Source of the DNA: Diphasiastrum complanatum
Lineage: Eukaryota > Streptophyta > Lycopodiopsida > Lycopodiales > Lycopodiaceae
Direction: 5' to 3'
DNA length: 64,000 nt
Assembly: GCA_029204225.1 (NCBI GenBank)
Contig: CM055097.1
Location: 28,569,192 to 28,633,191, forward strand
Within the stretch, counting starts at the first letter, position 1. Each line of letters opens with the position of its first letter. This document shows, one piece after another, positions 1-13,000 of the stretch. The translations under genes were made by a program, and so were the position numbers. The notes below the pieces were generated by a model. It made no database searches and was not told the DNA's origin. It worked only from the letters and a program-made list of their open reading frames with translations.

Positions 1-130
1 CAGCATTGTTTCTAGGTTGATGCAAGAACCATCAACTTTCTCCATCTCCTTTATCTCCTTAGATAGAGAATTGAAACTACTTTATCTCTTGATTGGAGTT
101 GAATAATATTAAATCCTAGCAAAAGTTAAC

Positions 131-334
131 ATTCAGGAGGCCACCTTTGCCATCAACTTCAATTGAGATTTTCAAGTTTGTGATTGCAATATTCTTGGAT
201 AATTGGTGGAACGTAGAAGTTGTACACCACCATTGAGGACGCCACCTCTACCATCAACTTCAAATGACATTTTCAGGTTTGTGATTGCAATACTTCTTAG
301 ATAATTGGTAGATTGTAGACTACAACTACGTGTG
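131..334. repeat. Diverged tandem duplication, about 101 bp x 2
   Basis: Two adjacent units (131-231 and 232-334) share most of their sequence, including a common stretch reading TTTGTGATTGCAATA and the phrase CCATCAACTTCAA. They differ by many substitutions, so the duplication is old. The minus strand of both units can be read as a short peptide vaguely like the start of a copia gag (STNY followed by a hydrophobic stretch), but this is too weak to call a gene. Confidence 0.6.
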
Positions 335-340
335 TCATCC

Positions 341-3300
341 CATCCCACATAAGTAGCTTCAAGCAAGTGACCAATTATTGCATGTCTTCATTTGTAAATG
401 ATTATGAAGTGTATGGATAGATGAAAGGTAATCTTCATATAGCTTGTTCTTTACGAATGATAAAAGGTTTTCTACTTATGGATAAATAATCTGTCAGGCT
501 TTTAAACAAAAAACAAAAATGCACGACTTGAATCAAAAGTGTGCGTTTACAAAATTGCTGAAGAGGTAATATATTATCCTTGAGTGACTTGTACCGATTA
601 GTGTTTGTATATTTGTTGAATTCTTGTTGCACGGTTTATGTGATTTCTTGTTTGACTCGGTACATTAAGCAAAACTGGACCAGGTGACCAAAGTTCCGTT
701 AGGAGATAAACATGGCACTTGATATTAGATAACAATCTTCAGCCATCCTATCTTTGGAAAGTGTGACATTAGTTAATAACAACCTATACTCAGTGTTCAA
801 ACGTTCAAGCTGATCTCTTCAAACATATGGTAATGTGCTTGAACCATAGATTCATAACAAATACCAACAGGCTTGGCAATGCAGTAGTACAACTTCAGAG
901 TGTCATACGAAATATATTCCTAAGCAGAATTTGAATATGCCAACAAAACTGCTAGATGCTAAGTTTTGAAATATCCAAATATTTGTTACCACACAGTGTT
1001 TACAGAGTGTTACGATGGTGCAATAGATTTTAGTAAAGGTAAAAAACATCCTCTTTTGGGATGCAATTAAACAAGTGATTCAGATTCGTTCCCCTTAAAA
1101 TTAAGGCACCAGCTCCTTGGTTGAGTGAAATTTAAGGCAATCCTATATCATTTTTATAACCATAAACTTGTGAGTACGATAACCAAATGGATGGGAAAAT
1201 TCACCCCGACCAAATGCCCAAAACAAGCAATCTTAACAGTTCCAACACCCTCTGCAATGCTGAGAAGCTTTTCTATTACTGATATACAAAACCTTGATAA
1301 AATGACAAGAAACAATAGAAGAAGCCCACTGGACCAATGATCTCGTCGACTAAAACCAATGAGCAAGGCAAACTCTCTGAGAGAACTTACAAGTCATACA
1401 TGTATATCCATTCAGAATTGAACACAACTTACATAAGACAAAATATACTGTAGCCTATAAAAAACACACGTAATAATAATCTTGACAAAGTTGTGAAAAT
1501 CTCGGTACATAACCAATCAAAGAAACGTTTTTTCGTTGAAGTTTGGCAAATGTACCAATAGTGCTTTAGGTGAGATGACTGACTCATCACATTAATAATG
1601 CTTCCAATGTAAAGAAACCTTTACAAGGAAACAAGCATGTCATGAGCTAATTATTCACCAATCCAGATTAACAAAATCGCAAAGATTTGAATTTTCATCT
1701 ACATGATAAAATCATTACAACGTCTGAAGTAGCAAACAAAGGAGGCTAGAATGAACATGGTGTTGCGACAAAATCTAGAGCATAAGCAATCCCACCTAAG
1801 AAAGGAAAGATGCATTGAGTCAAATCCACAAAAGGTTACTCTATAGGCAGACCTTGAACCAAAACCAGGAATGAACCAATATGAACAACACAGTATGAAA
1901 AAAGACTAGAGAAGCAATAAACTCGAATCTAGCAACAAGGGTTCAGTTTGATCCAATCATCATATGACTCGTGTACAAAAAAAAAACAAAAGCAGCAGAT
2001 ATTCTTGGAAAACTTAACGTTGTATCTTGCAACAACAAAAAAATCTTTGCTACCGACCACTTGCACCATTTTTGTTAGATTAGTTTATAAATAAAAAAAC
2101 TTCATATTTTGATTGTCCACACAAAGCACGGGGTGAAAGCAACTCTTTTAAATTGGTTTCAACTTCGTATCAAGTTTAAATATGATCTATTTTGATCAAA
2201 ACTAGATGCAAATGTTCCATTAAGAATAGTCCCCGACATAACAAAGCAGCAGCGCAATGTTCAACTTTATAGAGTCCACCTGCAGGTCCTAGACCAAGTG
2301 CTAGGGTATCTCTACTTTCAACAAAGCTAAACAATTTTTGGAAAATTAAGTTAGTGTTATGTTGCATTGTAGTTTAGCGCACAGTTTTATTCCTAAAGAC
2401 TGAGGCTGATGTCAATGCCATATTAATCTAGGAATTTGTTCACCTATCACCCCAATCGAGATAGAGTGACACAAATCTGATCACCAATTCCAGCTTAAAA
2501 GGCCGATGCAAAAAATTTCAAGTGTAACTGTCACTAATGTCCACCGCTACTTCAAGGCACAATGCCTAACTGCCACAATGATTCCCCTAAAATTTAAACT
2601 TATCTCAGATCAATTTTTAATATAAATACCAATTAAAGTTCTCTTTGCAGTATCTCGAACCAAACACATGAAAAGTGTTCAAAATCATATCAAATTATCA
2701 CACACCGTTATATTCTAGAATTTAGAGCTCCCAGAGACAGAAGACTAATGAACTAAACAGTCTCAGAAAAAATAAAATGACCACGCTTAATAAATTAAGA
2801 GAGAACATAGAACTTGTTTGCAATCACAAAATACCAATGTCAAGATGTTCGTAACCTCTAGCATGAAGTAGATCTAGCTAATGGCTATTAGCACCCCTTA
2901 TTATTTTTCGGAGAACTTTCAATATCTTGTCCTCAAGTACAAGGACAAGTGCAATAAAGGCCCCGAGTCAACCTAAGAAGCTACGTCTCTGGAAACTGAA
3001 ATCATTGAATGATACTAGAACAGGAATCTATATTTTCAAAGCTAAGTCCTATCCTGACAGTATATGTAACAACAAAAAATTTGGTTTATTCAATAATAGG
3101 CAAGCCAGATACGTATATTGTCAAGACTAAGTAAGTTGAATATCGACAGTCTTTTGTGGCAACAGGAGTTGTTTAACATTCAACAACATGAAGATTATTT
3201 GATGAAACTAGAACAAAAGTACAGTAGATTGCCAGAACTAAGAAGACCTATCTCAGTTGTAGTAGTTGGCAACAATAGAAGTTGTACGATCCTATCATAA

Positions 3301-3370
3301 ACGACACTTTCATACTAAAAAATTGAAAGATTCTTTTGAGATCTCAAAAGATTTCAAGGAGAAATGGAAG
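341..3370. other. AT-rich intergenic DNA, no gene seen
   Basis: I find no open frame with recognisable protein similarity, no splice-consistent exon chain and no RNA gene here. Open frames are all under about 75 codons and have no family signature. The composition is typical of plant intergenic DNA or old transposon residue. Confidence 0.5.
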
Positions 3371-3755
3371 ATGGGATTAATTTATAGACAGGACTACATA
3401 TCTGACAAAGTGCTGTGTCACCAAATAAAAAAAAAAACATCCACAGAATTCATGCACGAAGAGATTAAACTGCATTCTTAGGCAATTTTAGTTGGCAAAG
3501 AAACATGGGACTAACCTCATAGATAGGACTATCATGCTTGACAGGATGCTAAATCACCATAGAAATAAGTAAAAGTAGAAAACTCATGCAAGAAGTGATG
3601 AAACTGTATTCTCATGAACTTTCCATGGGCAAAGGAACATGGAATTGAAGTCATAAATGGGACTATCATAATAACTGACAGGTTACCAAACCACCATAGA
3701 AAAGAAAATAGGCATTACAAAACACACGCAAGAAGAGATTAAACTCTATTCCAGC
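3371..3755. repeat. Tandem repeat, 134-bp period, nearly 3 copies
   Basis: Units begin at about 3371, 3505 and 3639, each starting ATGG and continuing through a GGACTA block, a CACCA block with an A-rich stretch, and a closing segment reading AAGAGATTAAACT or close variants. The spacing is 134 bp both times. Units have diverged by substitutions and small indels. No coding frame is conserved between units, so this reads as a non-coding minisatellite rather than a repeated domain. Confidence 0.7.
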
Positions 3756-3972
3756 TTCCAAGCAGCAGATTCATGACAGCCGCATATGCCAAATCCGAAA
3801 TAGAGAAAAGTAAACAAAACAGACTGGCTGGCTTCCGCTTTCTGGAATGCTAGCAAACAACTCATTTACCTGCAAAGGTTGCGATCCAGGGAACGGCGAA
3901 GGAGAAGCAATCTGATGCTGCCGAAAGGAATGGCATGATGGAAATATTTTACGCCCAACCACTGGGATCTTT

Positions 3973-4128
3973 GCCACGTGGCAGACGTGCCACTTGGACT
4001 CTTTTCAACGGTTGATCTTAGCACGTGGCAAAATCTTAACGTTAATGACAGGATCCAACGGTGATCAGCTTAAATCGATATTTCGCAGAAGCATGATGCC
4101 CGCCGCTTCCATCCATCCCAAACCCTAA
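3973..4128. promoter_or_regulatory. G-box/ABRE pair plus telo-box, promoter-like
   Basis: Two CACGTG G-boxes in ABRE-like context (GCCACGTGGC at 3973-3982 and GCACGTGGC at 4021-4029) lie about 100 bp from a telo-box, AAACCCTAA, at 4120-4128. In plants G-boxes bind bZIP and bHLH factors, and telo-boxes sit near transcription starts of many housekeeping genes. No convincing gene follows on either strand: the minus-strand open frame next to it starts only at GTG. The cluster could be a promoter whose gene has decayed, a promoter of an unrecognised small gene, or chance. Confidence 0.3.
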
Positions 4129-4135
4129 TACTTAT

Positions 4136-5406
4136 TGCATCGTTAAAATGTGAAGTAATACCATGTGCTAGCCAAAATATGTCATCCAAAAAGTTCATGA
4201 AAAAGAGTATTTTAAAGAGATTTTCGGCCATTCATGATAGCAATAAGCTATTGTGACCATTCGCTCACAGCTAAGGTCTCACGCTTAGGTGATTTTGAAT
4301 GGCGGAAGGTCACCCACCAAGGCAGTTCCATCGGGGAAGGGCCTTCCGTTGCACGGAAACTTTTTTTACTTTTTTCTTTCTTTATTTTTTTGCCTTTATT
4401 TATTTTTTACATGCACCTTTCGCGCGGAAGGTCGTGTAAATTTTTTTCACATGCAACTTTTGCATTACAGAAGATGCATGTAAAAAAATATATATTTTAA
4501 GAGACGCGAACATTACGTTGTGTGAGGCACCTCTTCTTTTTTCATGAAAAAGTAGAAAAATGATTTTATGCATTAAAATGAATCTTTTTATATTTTTATT
4601 CTTCTAAAATGTAATTTTCTTTTTTCTTAAATCTTAACCACTTGAAAGCTTGAGCTCAAAGGCAAAGCTTAAATTTACTTAACAATATGGTAGTAGAATT
4701 CGAAAACTAAAATCTTAAAACCTAGAGTGTTTTCATACTAGTGGTACAAACCCAATGGGGTTGGCTGAGTAAGTTAACTTGGCATCCAAATTATATTTTG
4801 TCTCAGGTTCAAACCTATCTTGGAAACTAAGATGCATAGTAGTGCCACCAATCAGTGTATGCATATTATCTCTTATCGCTCAATTTCACGAGCAAACCTA
4901 GCACCATGCCGAATTTGATAGCCATAAACAAGTAAATTCTATCCAACTAATACACCCAACTCAACAAACAGGCCAAAACTTGCAATAGTTCACATTTGTG
5001 CGAGGTACACTTAGAGCCACAAGCCACGATAGATATATTGACAACCGGTTCTGGACTAAACAATCTTGATGACATACTGCTAAGATCAAGGATGGAATGG
5101 TCCTAACAACCTATTGTTGGTGTCAGGAGATAACCATCCCTCGTGTGCCAGAATAAAAATGTTGGGTGGCCTTTCAACTAGCATTTTTAGTAACATTGAA
5201 ACCCCAAAGGTAATCAAAGCTAATCAGAGAAATGTCACTATATTGGTAAGTTTGAAAATATACAATCCATCAATTTTGGTCTCCAAGGACATCCATGACT
5301 AATGCCAAGACAACTTTCTAGCAAGAGGCGCTTGGACCTTTGTCCTAAGTCACCCGCATCCCCTTACAGTTTCGTTGTCATTAACCACATCATTGCCTAG
5401 TTTGGT

Positions 5407-5410
<4 letters not shown>
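4136..5410. other. Intergenic DNA, no gene seen
   Basis: AT-rich with T-tracts and a small GC-richer patch around 4290-4450. Short open frames here have no recognisable domain. I see no inverted terminal repeats that would define a transposon. Confidence 0.45.

Positions 5411-5500
<90 letters not shown>
5411..5500. repeat. (CT)n microsatellite, about 90 bp
   Basis: An uninterrupted TC dinucleotide run. Ser-Leu or Arg-Glu open frames across it are repeat artefacts. Confidence 0.97.
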
Positions 5501-5505
<5 letters not shown>

Positions 5506-5520
5506 TTGTTTTCTCTCTCT

Positions 5521-6740
5521 AAAGTCTTTATTTCTCAAGCTTCCTTTATCCATGGCTCATGTGATGCCAAGTAAATGTACACTAAATAGAGCTCTCTAGA
5601 GTTTACTAGAGCCATTAAATTGGATGGCCAAAGGAACAACACTAGTGTCAATGACGTCAAGAGCGAGCGGAACTAATGTAACATGAAAACTTTCATTGAT
5701 CTTGTGAAAATCTGATGTTTTCATCAAATGTCAAATTAATTAGAGTTGTGTCTCCTACTTATCCTTCTTATTACTTAAGCTACTCGGCATAGTACTTGAT
5801 TTATTGACTTTTTTTATTGAGAATAACTAGCTACCACAAAGAGGCTTAATTTGTACATATGAAATCAAAATTGTAACTACCATTTCTTCAACAACAAAAA
5901 AAAAAAGGATAAGTGGAACCCGAAATATCATTAATTGGGGGGTAGCGTAAAACATCTACTCCTATTTCTTTCCCTCTCCAAGGAAACTCCCTAAACTCCT
6001 CATAAACATATCACAAGTGGAGTCACCTCCGGTTACACGGTCATGTCATAATGATTGATAGGAGTTAGTTGTGCCCACTATCACATGGTCAATAACTTTG
6101 GGCCCCTTCACCAATAGAACATTGACATGTGATATTCAATTGATCTATAACTCTGGACCAACATTCCATTCCATATAACAAGGGATTCACCTCAAGTAAG
6201 CTATTACATGCTCTTATGGGTACATAACATTTCCTCTACTAGGGAGAAGATGTAGTGGGCAGTAAAAGGTCGACTCATGGTCAACTCATGCTCAGATACC
6301 TAAGTAATGGGCTCTCCCCAAATGAATTTTGTTTTAGGATCGTGAATGCAAATTGTCTGTACCGGAATTAAGAGCTATAACTCTATTACCATTTATATAC
6401 TAGAGTGCTTTGATTTGTTATATGTCATATTATGTAGAGTTTCAGAGATATTCTAAAATGAAAACAATCAGAGTTTTTTCAATACACACTATTTATACAA
6501 AGGTATAGTAGACTGTCATGATGAGACTCATGACTGAGACTTATGTAGAATACAAGAGACATACATGGCTAGACACAAGTCCTAAAAACAACATTCATTC
6601 ATAGCCTAGAGATGAACGACCATAGTGTTAGCAAACTTAGGATGAGCTATCAAGTGCGATAAGTGATCATCTTAATGATTTCAAATAGTTGCTTAATCAG
6701 CTAGCTATGAATAACAAGGCAGTTGCCTTATATTCAAATA
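5521..6740. other. Intergenic DNA, no gene seen
   Basis: No recognisable protein-coding exon, RNA gene or repeat boundary. It ends where a copia gag remnant begins. Confidence 0.45.
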
Positions 6741-6751
6741 AATAATTGTCC

Positions 6752-6940
6752 AAGAAGAAGACAAATTCGAAAGACAAGAAGACAAATACTGAGCAAATCG
6801 ATTCGAACTAGCATCAACAACACGTTCGACAGCAACAGAAATCCAAGACCAAGCTATTCTGCAAATATTGGAAGAGAATCAATCATGACATCAAGGATTG
6901 TCGAATTCTCAAGCATAATGAAGTGAAGAAGAAGATGTAG
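6752..6940 (+). pseudogene. Copia gag remnant with broken zinc knuckle
   Basis: One plus-strand frame reads a Lys-rich stretch followed by LFCKYWKRINHDIKDCR and a basic tail ending in a stop at 6938-6940. This is the nucleocapsid end of a Ty1/copia Gag, whose zinc knuckle normally reads C-x2-C-x4-H-x4-C. Here the second Cys is Trp, and an in-frame stop lies upstream. A better-preserved relative is at 31.8 kb in this window, with KLFCRYCKIANHDIKECR. Only the C-terminal part of Gag is present. It runs into an oppositely oriented gag fragment about 25 bp downstream. Confidence 0.7.
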
Positions 6941-6962
6941 TAGCAAGAGTTCCTACACTCAT

Positions 6963-7245
6963 TTAAAGGGATAGGAATCTCTTTATTAGAAAGAGACGAG
7001 TGGTGATATCTGTAGTTTCATATAAACTAATTAGAATGTCCCATGCTTATTTGGCAGTGGAATAATTAGCTACATGGGCTATTTGGGAATCTTTTAGATT
7101 TAGGCATATGATGGCTAAGGCTTTGCCATCCTTCGCTTTCGAAATGGTCAACGATTCTGGTTCAGCCAGTTTGGCTCTCGAACTGTTTACGTATCCCCAT
7201 AGTTCCTTTTCAATTACAATCATCCTCATTTTGAACTTCCACATG
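6963..7245 (-). pseudogene. Copia gag N-terminal domain remnant
   Basis: The minus strand reads [20 protein letters not shown], then [20 protein letters not shown], an in-frame TAA, and AWDILISLYETTDITTRL. These are signatures of the copia Gag N-terminal (UBN2-type) domain, which packages element RNA. The start is lost, one internal stop is visible, and the frame ends near 6963. It points toward the plus-strand gag C-terminal scrap at 6752-6940, so the two halves of a Gag lie tail to tail. Next to it is a GA microsatellite. Confidence 0.75.
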
Positions 7246-7312
7246 TAAGTTCGTCGATGACGGCGGGCGGCCGCTGGTGTGTGTGTGCACGTAGGGGCGT
7301 GCGGTGCACACA

Positions 7313-7773
<461 letters not shown>

Positions 7774-10063
7774 TCCAAAATCTTGATTTGCAGCTATTAT
7801 CTCTTTCCAAACCGAATATTGAATCTTCGTTTCTTTGCCAGAATAATTTGCTCAAAATCTACGAGCTTTAGATCCTCCAATGCTTGGTTTGCATGGAATA
7901 TTTCATGATTTACCTAAAAGCTTGTCGTCTTTTTTTATTTTAACATGGCCTTTATGTAAGCCTGCTTTAGACAATACATCCTCTAATCTGGATATAGCTT
8001 GTTTTGAAGATGATTCCGGTTCGGTGTTTCATTCAAACAAGATGTGAAGATATATTATTTTTTATTATATGCTCCTCTGCATGCAATGTCCAAATATGAA
8101 CATTCTGGATCATATTCTTGTACTCCTTGTCATGTCTTTTGATGTATTCATGCAGTACAAACAATGATGTTTAAAGTTTGCACCATGGGATACATTGAAC
8201 ATACATTTTAATGTCTTCATCAGATCTCCTGCTAAATGCCATTCTATGTTGAAAGTGCCAATTCCAAAAACATTGAGTGGAACTCCCTCCATGTGATTTT
8301 TTATGGTGGCAAGATATGACGTTCTATTAAATATCCATGAGAGAATGTCATGGTCTTCTTTCAACACCTATAAGAGAAACAAAAAATTGATTTAGCATAA
8401 CATTGACATAGAGAAGATTATTCAAATGGAATCCATATAAGATTATCCCTATAGAATCTATAAAGGAACTACTATACCTGAAAAGCTGCTAACCACAAAA
8501 TATCATTTTTTGATTGAACATTGAAGTTGAGGCCTTTTGAGTATTCTAAATTTGAAAGTGCTCCATTCATGATCGTAAGACTGACTCTCTCCATTTTTTG
8601 TCCTTTTATAATTTCAGACTCATCTAACTTAAGAACAACTATCAACTTGTTATTGACATTCTCATTTGCAATACCATAAAAATCTATGATGAATGTTAGT
8701 AACTGTTTAATTTCAATAATTAGATTGTTGGAATAGTTATAAACTAGACATTCTCCCTTCGAGCAATACACTTCATTGATATGAGATGGATTACCGACTA
8801 TTTTCTGCATACCTTGGTTTAACATGTCTCTTTTCTAAAAAAGATGAAATGGTTGTGGGATTGGAAACTTTTTAATACTTACCTGTGCAAATACTTCATT
8901 TATCATCTTAAACATTGTTGCATATGCTTCTCTACTGATGCTAGAAAAATCACATACCCCCTGAACCAATGTGGTGTCCAATACTTTTTAACTTCATTCA
9001 TAATGCTATCAGTAATTGAAGCCTTAATATTTTATATTTTGTTATTGTTTAACATTGATTTCATAGATTTAGAAGTTAAAATAGAACCTAGCGAGTTTCG
9101 AATGGAAATCTCATCGGCCAAATGGTCTTCAAGAACCAATGTTGATCTGCATTGCAAATATAATGTTCATAAAATAGTCAATAGAGATTAGGACACTCGT
9201 AGTATTCACAACATCATAATAAACAAATAAACTATGAGTGGAAATTAATAAATAACAAAACTAGTATGATTGAATCAAAAAGTTCAAGAAATATTAAACC
9301 AAATAAGCTATAACTTCCTTAAATGCACGGATTCTTCTTTTTCGATAACCTCCTCTAGATGATAGATCACATATATCCTTGGTTACCCGGTCTTTTTCTC
9401 TTGTTGCTTTTTACCGTTCTGTTGAGCAGATCCATATCTTTAACAAGAGACAAATATGAGATGCGCATGGATTGAAATGCAATTTTTATCTCATCATTAC
9501 TAGTTGTAAAATAATGCAAAGGAGATTTCAACATTTGAATCTCCTTCTTGAACATCTCATTTTCTTGCAAACAAATTTTCAACTTTGTAGATTTTTATTC
9601 GCATTCCTTTGATGTTTTCCTTAATTCCTCTTCCAAATAATGTATTCTTTGCATTGAATGTGCATTCCCATAGAGTTTCAAATTCTCACAGTAATCCTAA
9701 AGGCTATTTTTGCCATGACACATATAGATTATCAATTGAGTCACCGAATGAAAATCCAGATGTTGCAATGAATATGGATTAATAGGAAACAATGTTCCTA
9801 ATGACCATAAATCTACATGCCTTAGCATTTCCTCATGTATTGGATCATATCAAAAGTTAAAAATTTGGGTTGTTTTGAATTTCTTGTCCTGAGCAGAGCA
9901 TATTCTGGTGACAGATCCACATGAAGATGATGAAGCTTTGTCATCAATACAATAGTATAGTAGCAAACAACACAATGACAATAACAGAGCTAGAGATGGC
10001 GCTAATAAACACTTGTATGACCCTAGAGATGGAGATGGCGTAGGCTTTGTTTCTATAATGTCA
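7774..10063 (-). mobile_element. 2.3 kb repeat copy A, transposase-like cargo
   Basis: This block is repeated at 33507-35840 with very high similarity along its whole length. The right-hand boundary is sharp and the same in both copies, ending in ATGTCA. Here it abuts copia pol inside the reverse transcriptase (after SLIYF), where the pol frame reads straight into the repeat and gives a chimeric tail. The left boundary is less sharp. I did not find clear terminal inverted repeats or target-site duplications, so the class is unproven. It carries a multi-exon minus-strand gene (separate entry). Alternatives are a segmental duplication or a fragment carried inside a larger element. Confidence 0.65.
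8110..9660 (-). pseudogene. Spliced transposase-like gene, copy A, family unassigned
   Basis: On the minus strand: a coiled-coil/basic segment (about 9660-9330, with KRKR, a likely nuclear-localisation signal); an exon ending near 8881 with a GTAAGT donor; an exon at 8834-8478 (119 residues) bounded by AG and GTATAG; a 110-bp intron; and an exon from 8367 to about 8110. The 8834-8478 exon contains VVLKLDES (Asp at 8622-8624). The last exon contains EWHLAGDLMKTLKCMF (Asp at 8224-8226) and then CLYC. This order resembles a poorly characterised protein family I recall from cnidarians and glomeromycete fungi (GGDxK...YxCxWC). The two Asp residues could belong to an RNase-H-like (DDE) fold, which is inference. 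Relative to copy B, a single-base deletion near 8985 breaks the upstream exon, and about 45 bp are missing near 8110. Confidence 0.5.
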
Positions 10064-13000
10064 CAAAAATAGATTAGAGAGCCTATAAGCTTTCTAAAGA
10101 GGGTGATGTCCTCAAAGGATGCTTCATCACCTTCATTAGTTGCTTTCACAACATGCTCCATAGGGGTGTCAATCCCCTTACAATCTTTCATACCAAGTCT
10201 TTCAAGAATGGAAGTAGCATACTTAGATTGACTTATGAAAGTACAATTGCTACTTCTAGACACTTCTATCCCAAGTATAAACTTTAGGAAGCCTAGATCT
10301 ACCATCTTGAACTCACTTGATAAATCAACTTTTACTTTGCTTATACCTTCATCATCATTTCCTGTCAAAATGATGTCATCAACACAAAGTACCAAAATGA
10401 TGATCATTCCTTCATTACATTTGAAATATAAAGAAGGTTCATAAGCACTTAGCACAAAGCCAAGAGAATAGAGAGAATCATGCAACCTAGAGTACCAAGC
10501 TTTAGGTGCTTGCTTCAAGCCATATAGGCTCTTTCTTAAGGAGCACACCTTTTGCTCCTCACCAACCTTGATGAATCCCTCGTGTTGCATCATGTAGATT
10601 TCCTCTTCTAAGAAGCCATTCAAGAAGGCATTTGTCACATCCATTTGGTAGAGATCCCACTTGAACAAAGTAGCAATGCAAATGATTAATCTAATAGTTA
10701 CAAGCTTAGCTATAGGTGAAAATGTTTCTTCATAACACAATCCTTTTATTTGAAGAAATCTCTTAGCAACAAGCCTAGCTTTGTACTTACTAATAGATCC
10801 ATCTTGATTGTACTTTATTCTATAAATCCACTTACATGCAAGTGGTTTCTTCCCTCTTGGAAGATTTACAAGATTCCAAGTTTCTTCTAATGCATCATAC
10901 TCTACTTGCATTGCATCTCTCCAAACTTTAGATTTATATGCTTTTTCAAAAGATGATGGTTCTTCAAGCAATGTAGCTAAGAAGGAGTAAGAGGTAGAAG
11001 GTGTAGAGTCTTCCTTTTGCTTTCCCTTGTCCACATAGATGATCCTTGAGGGCTCGGCCTTGCTTCTTGATGATCTTCCCGGCCCCTTTTGACTTGGATC
11101 CATGTCTCCATCCTCGAGTTTGTCAAGATCCTCCTCGGGTTTGTCAAGATCTTCAATGCACAATGGGTTAGATCCATTTGACAAGCTCTTAGCAAATTGT
11201 GACTCATCAAAAAGTACATCCTTGCTTACCTTTACTTTCTTGGATATAGGATCATATATCCTATAGCCCTTGCTATTTTCTCCATAGCCAACAAAGATCC
11301 CTTTGAAGGAGGTAGCATCTTCTTTCCTTCTAGTCTCCGAAGATATGTGAACATAACAAATACATCCAAAGATCTTAAAATCTTTTACATTGGGTTTCTT
11401 ATCAAACAAGGCTTGATAAGGTGAGATCCCATCTATAGCACTACTAGGAAGTCTATTACACAAGTAATTAAGACATGTTATAGCTTCTCCCCAAAATGAG
11501 ATGGGAAGTGATGCATCAAGTCTTAAAGACTTTGCCCACTCACATAGACTCCTATTTTTCCTCTTGGCCACCCCATTTTGTTGGGGGGTGTAGGGACAAG
11601 TGTATTGCAACTTAATGCCATTGATCTCACAAAAGTCTTTCATTTTATTGGAGGTGTACTCTCCTCCATTATCACATCTTAGTGCTTTGATGGAAGTACT
11701 AAGTTGTTTCTCTACTAGAAACTTGAACTTAATGAAAGCTTCATAAACTAGACTTTTCTTTGATAGTAGCTCAATCCATGTGAATCTAGTACAATCATCT
11801 ATAAAAGTTACATACATCAAAGCACCTCCATTACTTGCATGTGAAAAACTATGTACATCAAAATGTATGAGATCCAAGGGAGAGGTAGATCTTGATGAAG
11901 ATCTCTTGTAAGAAGATTTGTGTGACTTTGCAAGGCCACATGCCTCACACATCTTTCCACACTTCTTGAAGGCTCTTGGAGGCCGAGAGCTAGTTCCTTG
12001 CTTGCCATTGACTCCATAGATTGAAGATTAGGATGGCCTAATCTCTTATGCCATAGCTCTACTTGAGATAGCTCCTCCCTAGCCAAGTTCACACTTTCAC
12101 TTGCAACATTAGCATCCAACTTGAAAAGTCTACCTTGCTTAATGCCACTAGCTATGCACTTATCATTTTCCAAGATGGAACAAACTCCATTCTTGAAATG
12201 TACATCTAGTCCATTGTCCATTAATTGTCCTACACTAAGCAAGTTTCTTGAAATGGTAGGAACATACAAAACATTATCTAAATCTATACTTTTAGATGTG
12301 CCTAAGAAAAGAGGTATAGATCCTATGCCATCTATCTTGCATGCTTGATCACTAGCAGTGTATATTGACTTCTTAGAGCCATTACAAGATAGAAGAGTAG
12401 AAAAATAATGCTTGTTAAAAGACATGTGGGAACTAGCCCCACTATCTATCCACCATGTGTCTTGACTTGAAGTTGGTGTAGATGCAACCATTAAGGACGT
12501 GTTGAATCCATCCTCAACTTCTTCCTCTTGAGCAATGTTGCCTTGATCTCCATTGGCTTGTTGATTCTTCTTCAAGTAGCATTCTGAGGCAAAGTGTCAT
12601 TTCTTTCCACAAAAGAAACACTTGAGTTTTGCCTTGTTCTTCACTTTGCCTTTGGAAGTAGATCCTCCATTCTTCATCTCGGCCTCCTTGCCTTGATTTT
12701 TCTTGAATGAATGTTGCTTCTTCTTGCCTTTAGATGTAAAGTTAGCCTTCTCCTCTCCTCCATTAAGTGACATGCTATCCATTCTTGTCTTGAGGTGTAG
12801 AAGTCTACTCTCCTCGGCCACAAGAACATTGTGCAACTTTTCAATGGATGGAAGAGTGTCTTGAATGGCAAATGATTGGACTAAGTTGGTGAACTCATCA
12901 CCTGGACCATTCAAGATGATTTGTCCTAGCTCTTGATCTTGGATCTTCTCTCCTATTGCACTTAACTCCTTGTTAAGAGATTTGATCCTAAGGACACACT

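Noticed and set aside
3771-3977. Minus-strand first exon with a CAG/GTAAAT donor below the G-box
   Set aside because: The frame starts only at GTG, there is no ATG between the upstream stop and the supposed donor, and no matching downstream exon was found.
4289-4500. A MITE around the GC-richer patch
   Set aside because: No terminal inverted repeats or target-site duplication could be found.
8844-9191. Plus-strand 115-codon frame
   Set aside because: Antisense of the transposase-like exon. The minus strand has the splice sites and the protein pattern, and the copy at 34751-34969 shows the same shadow.
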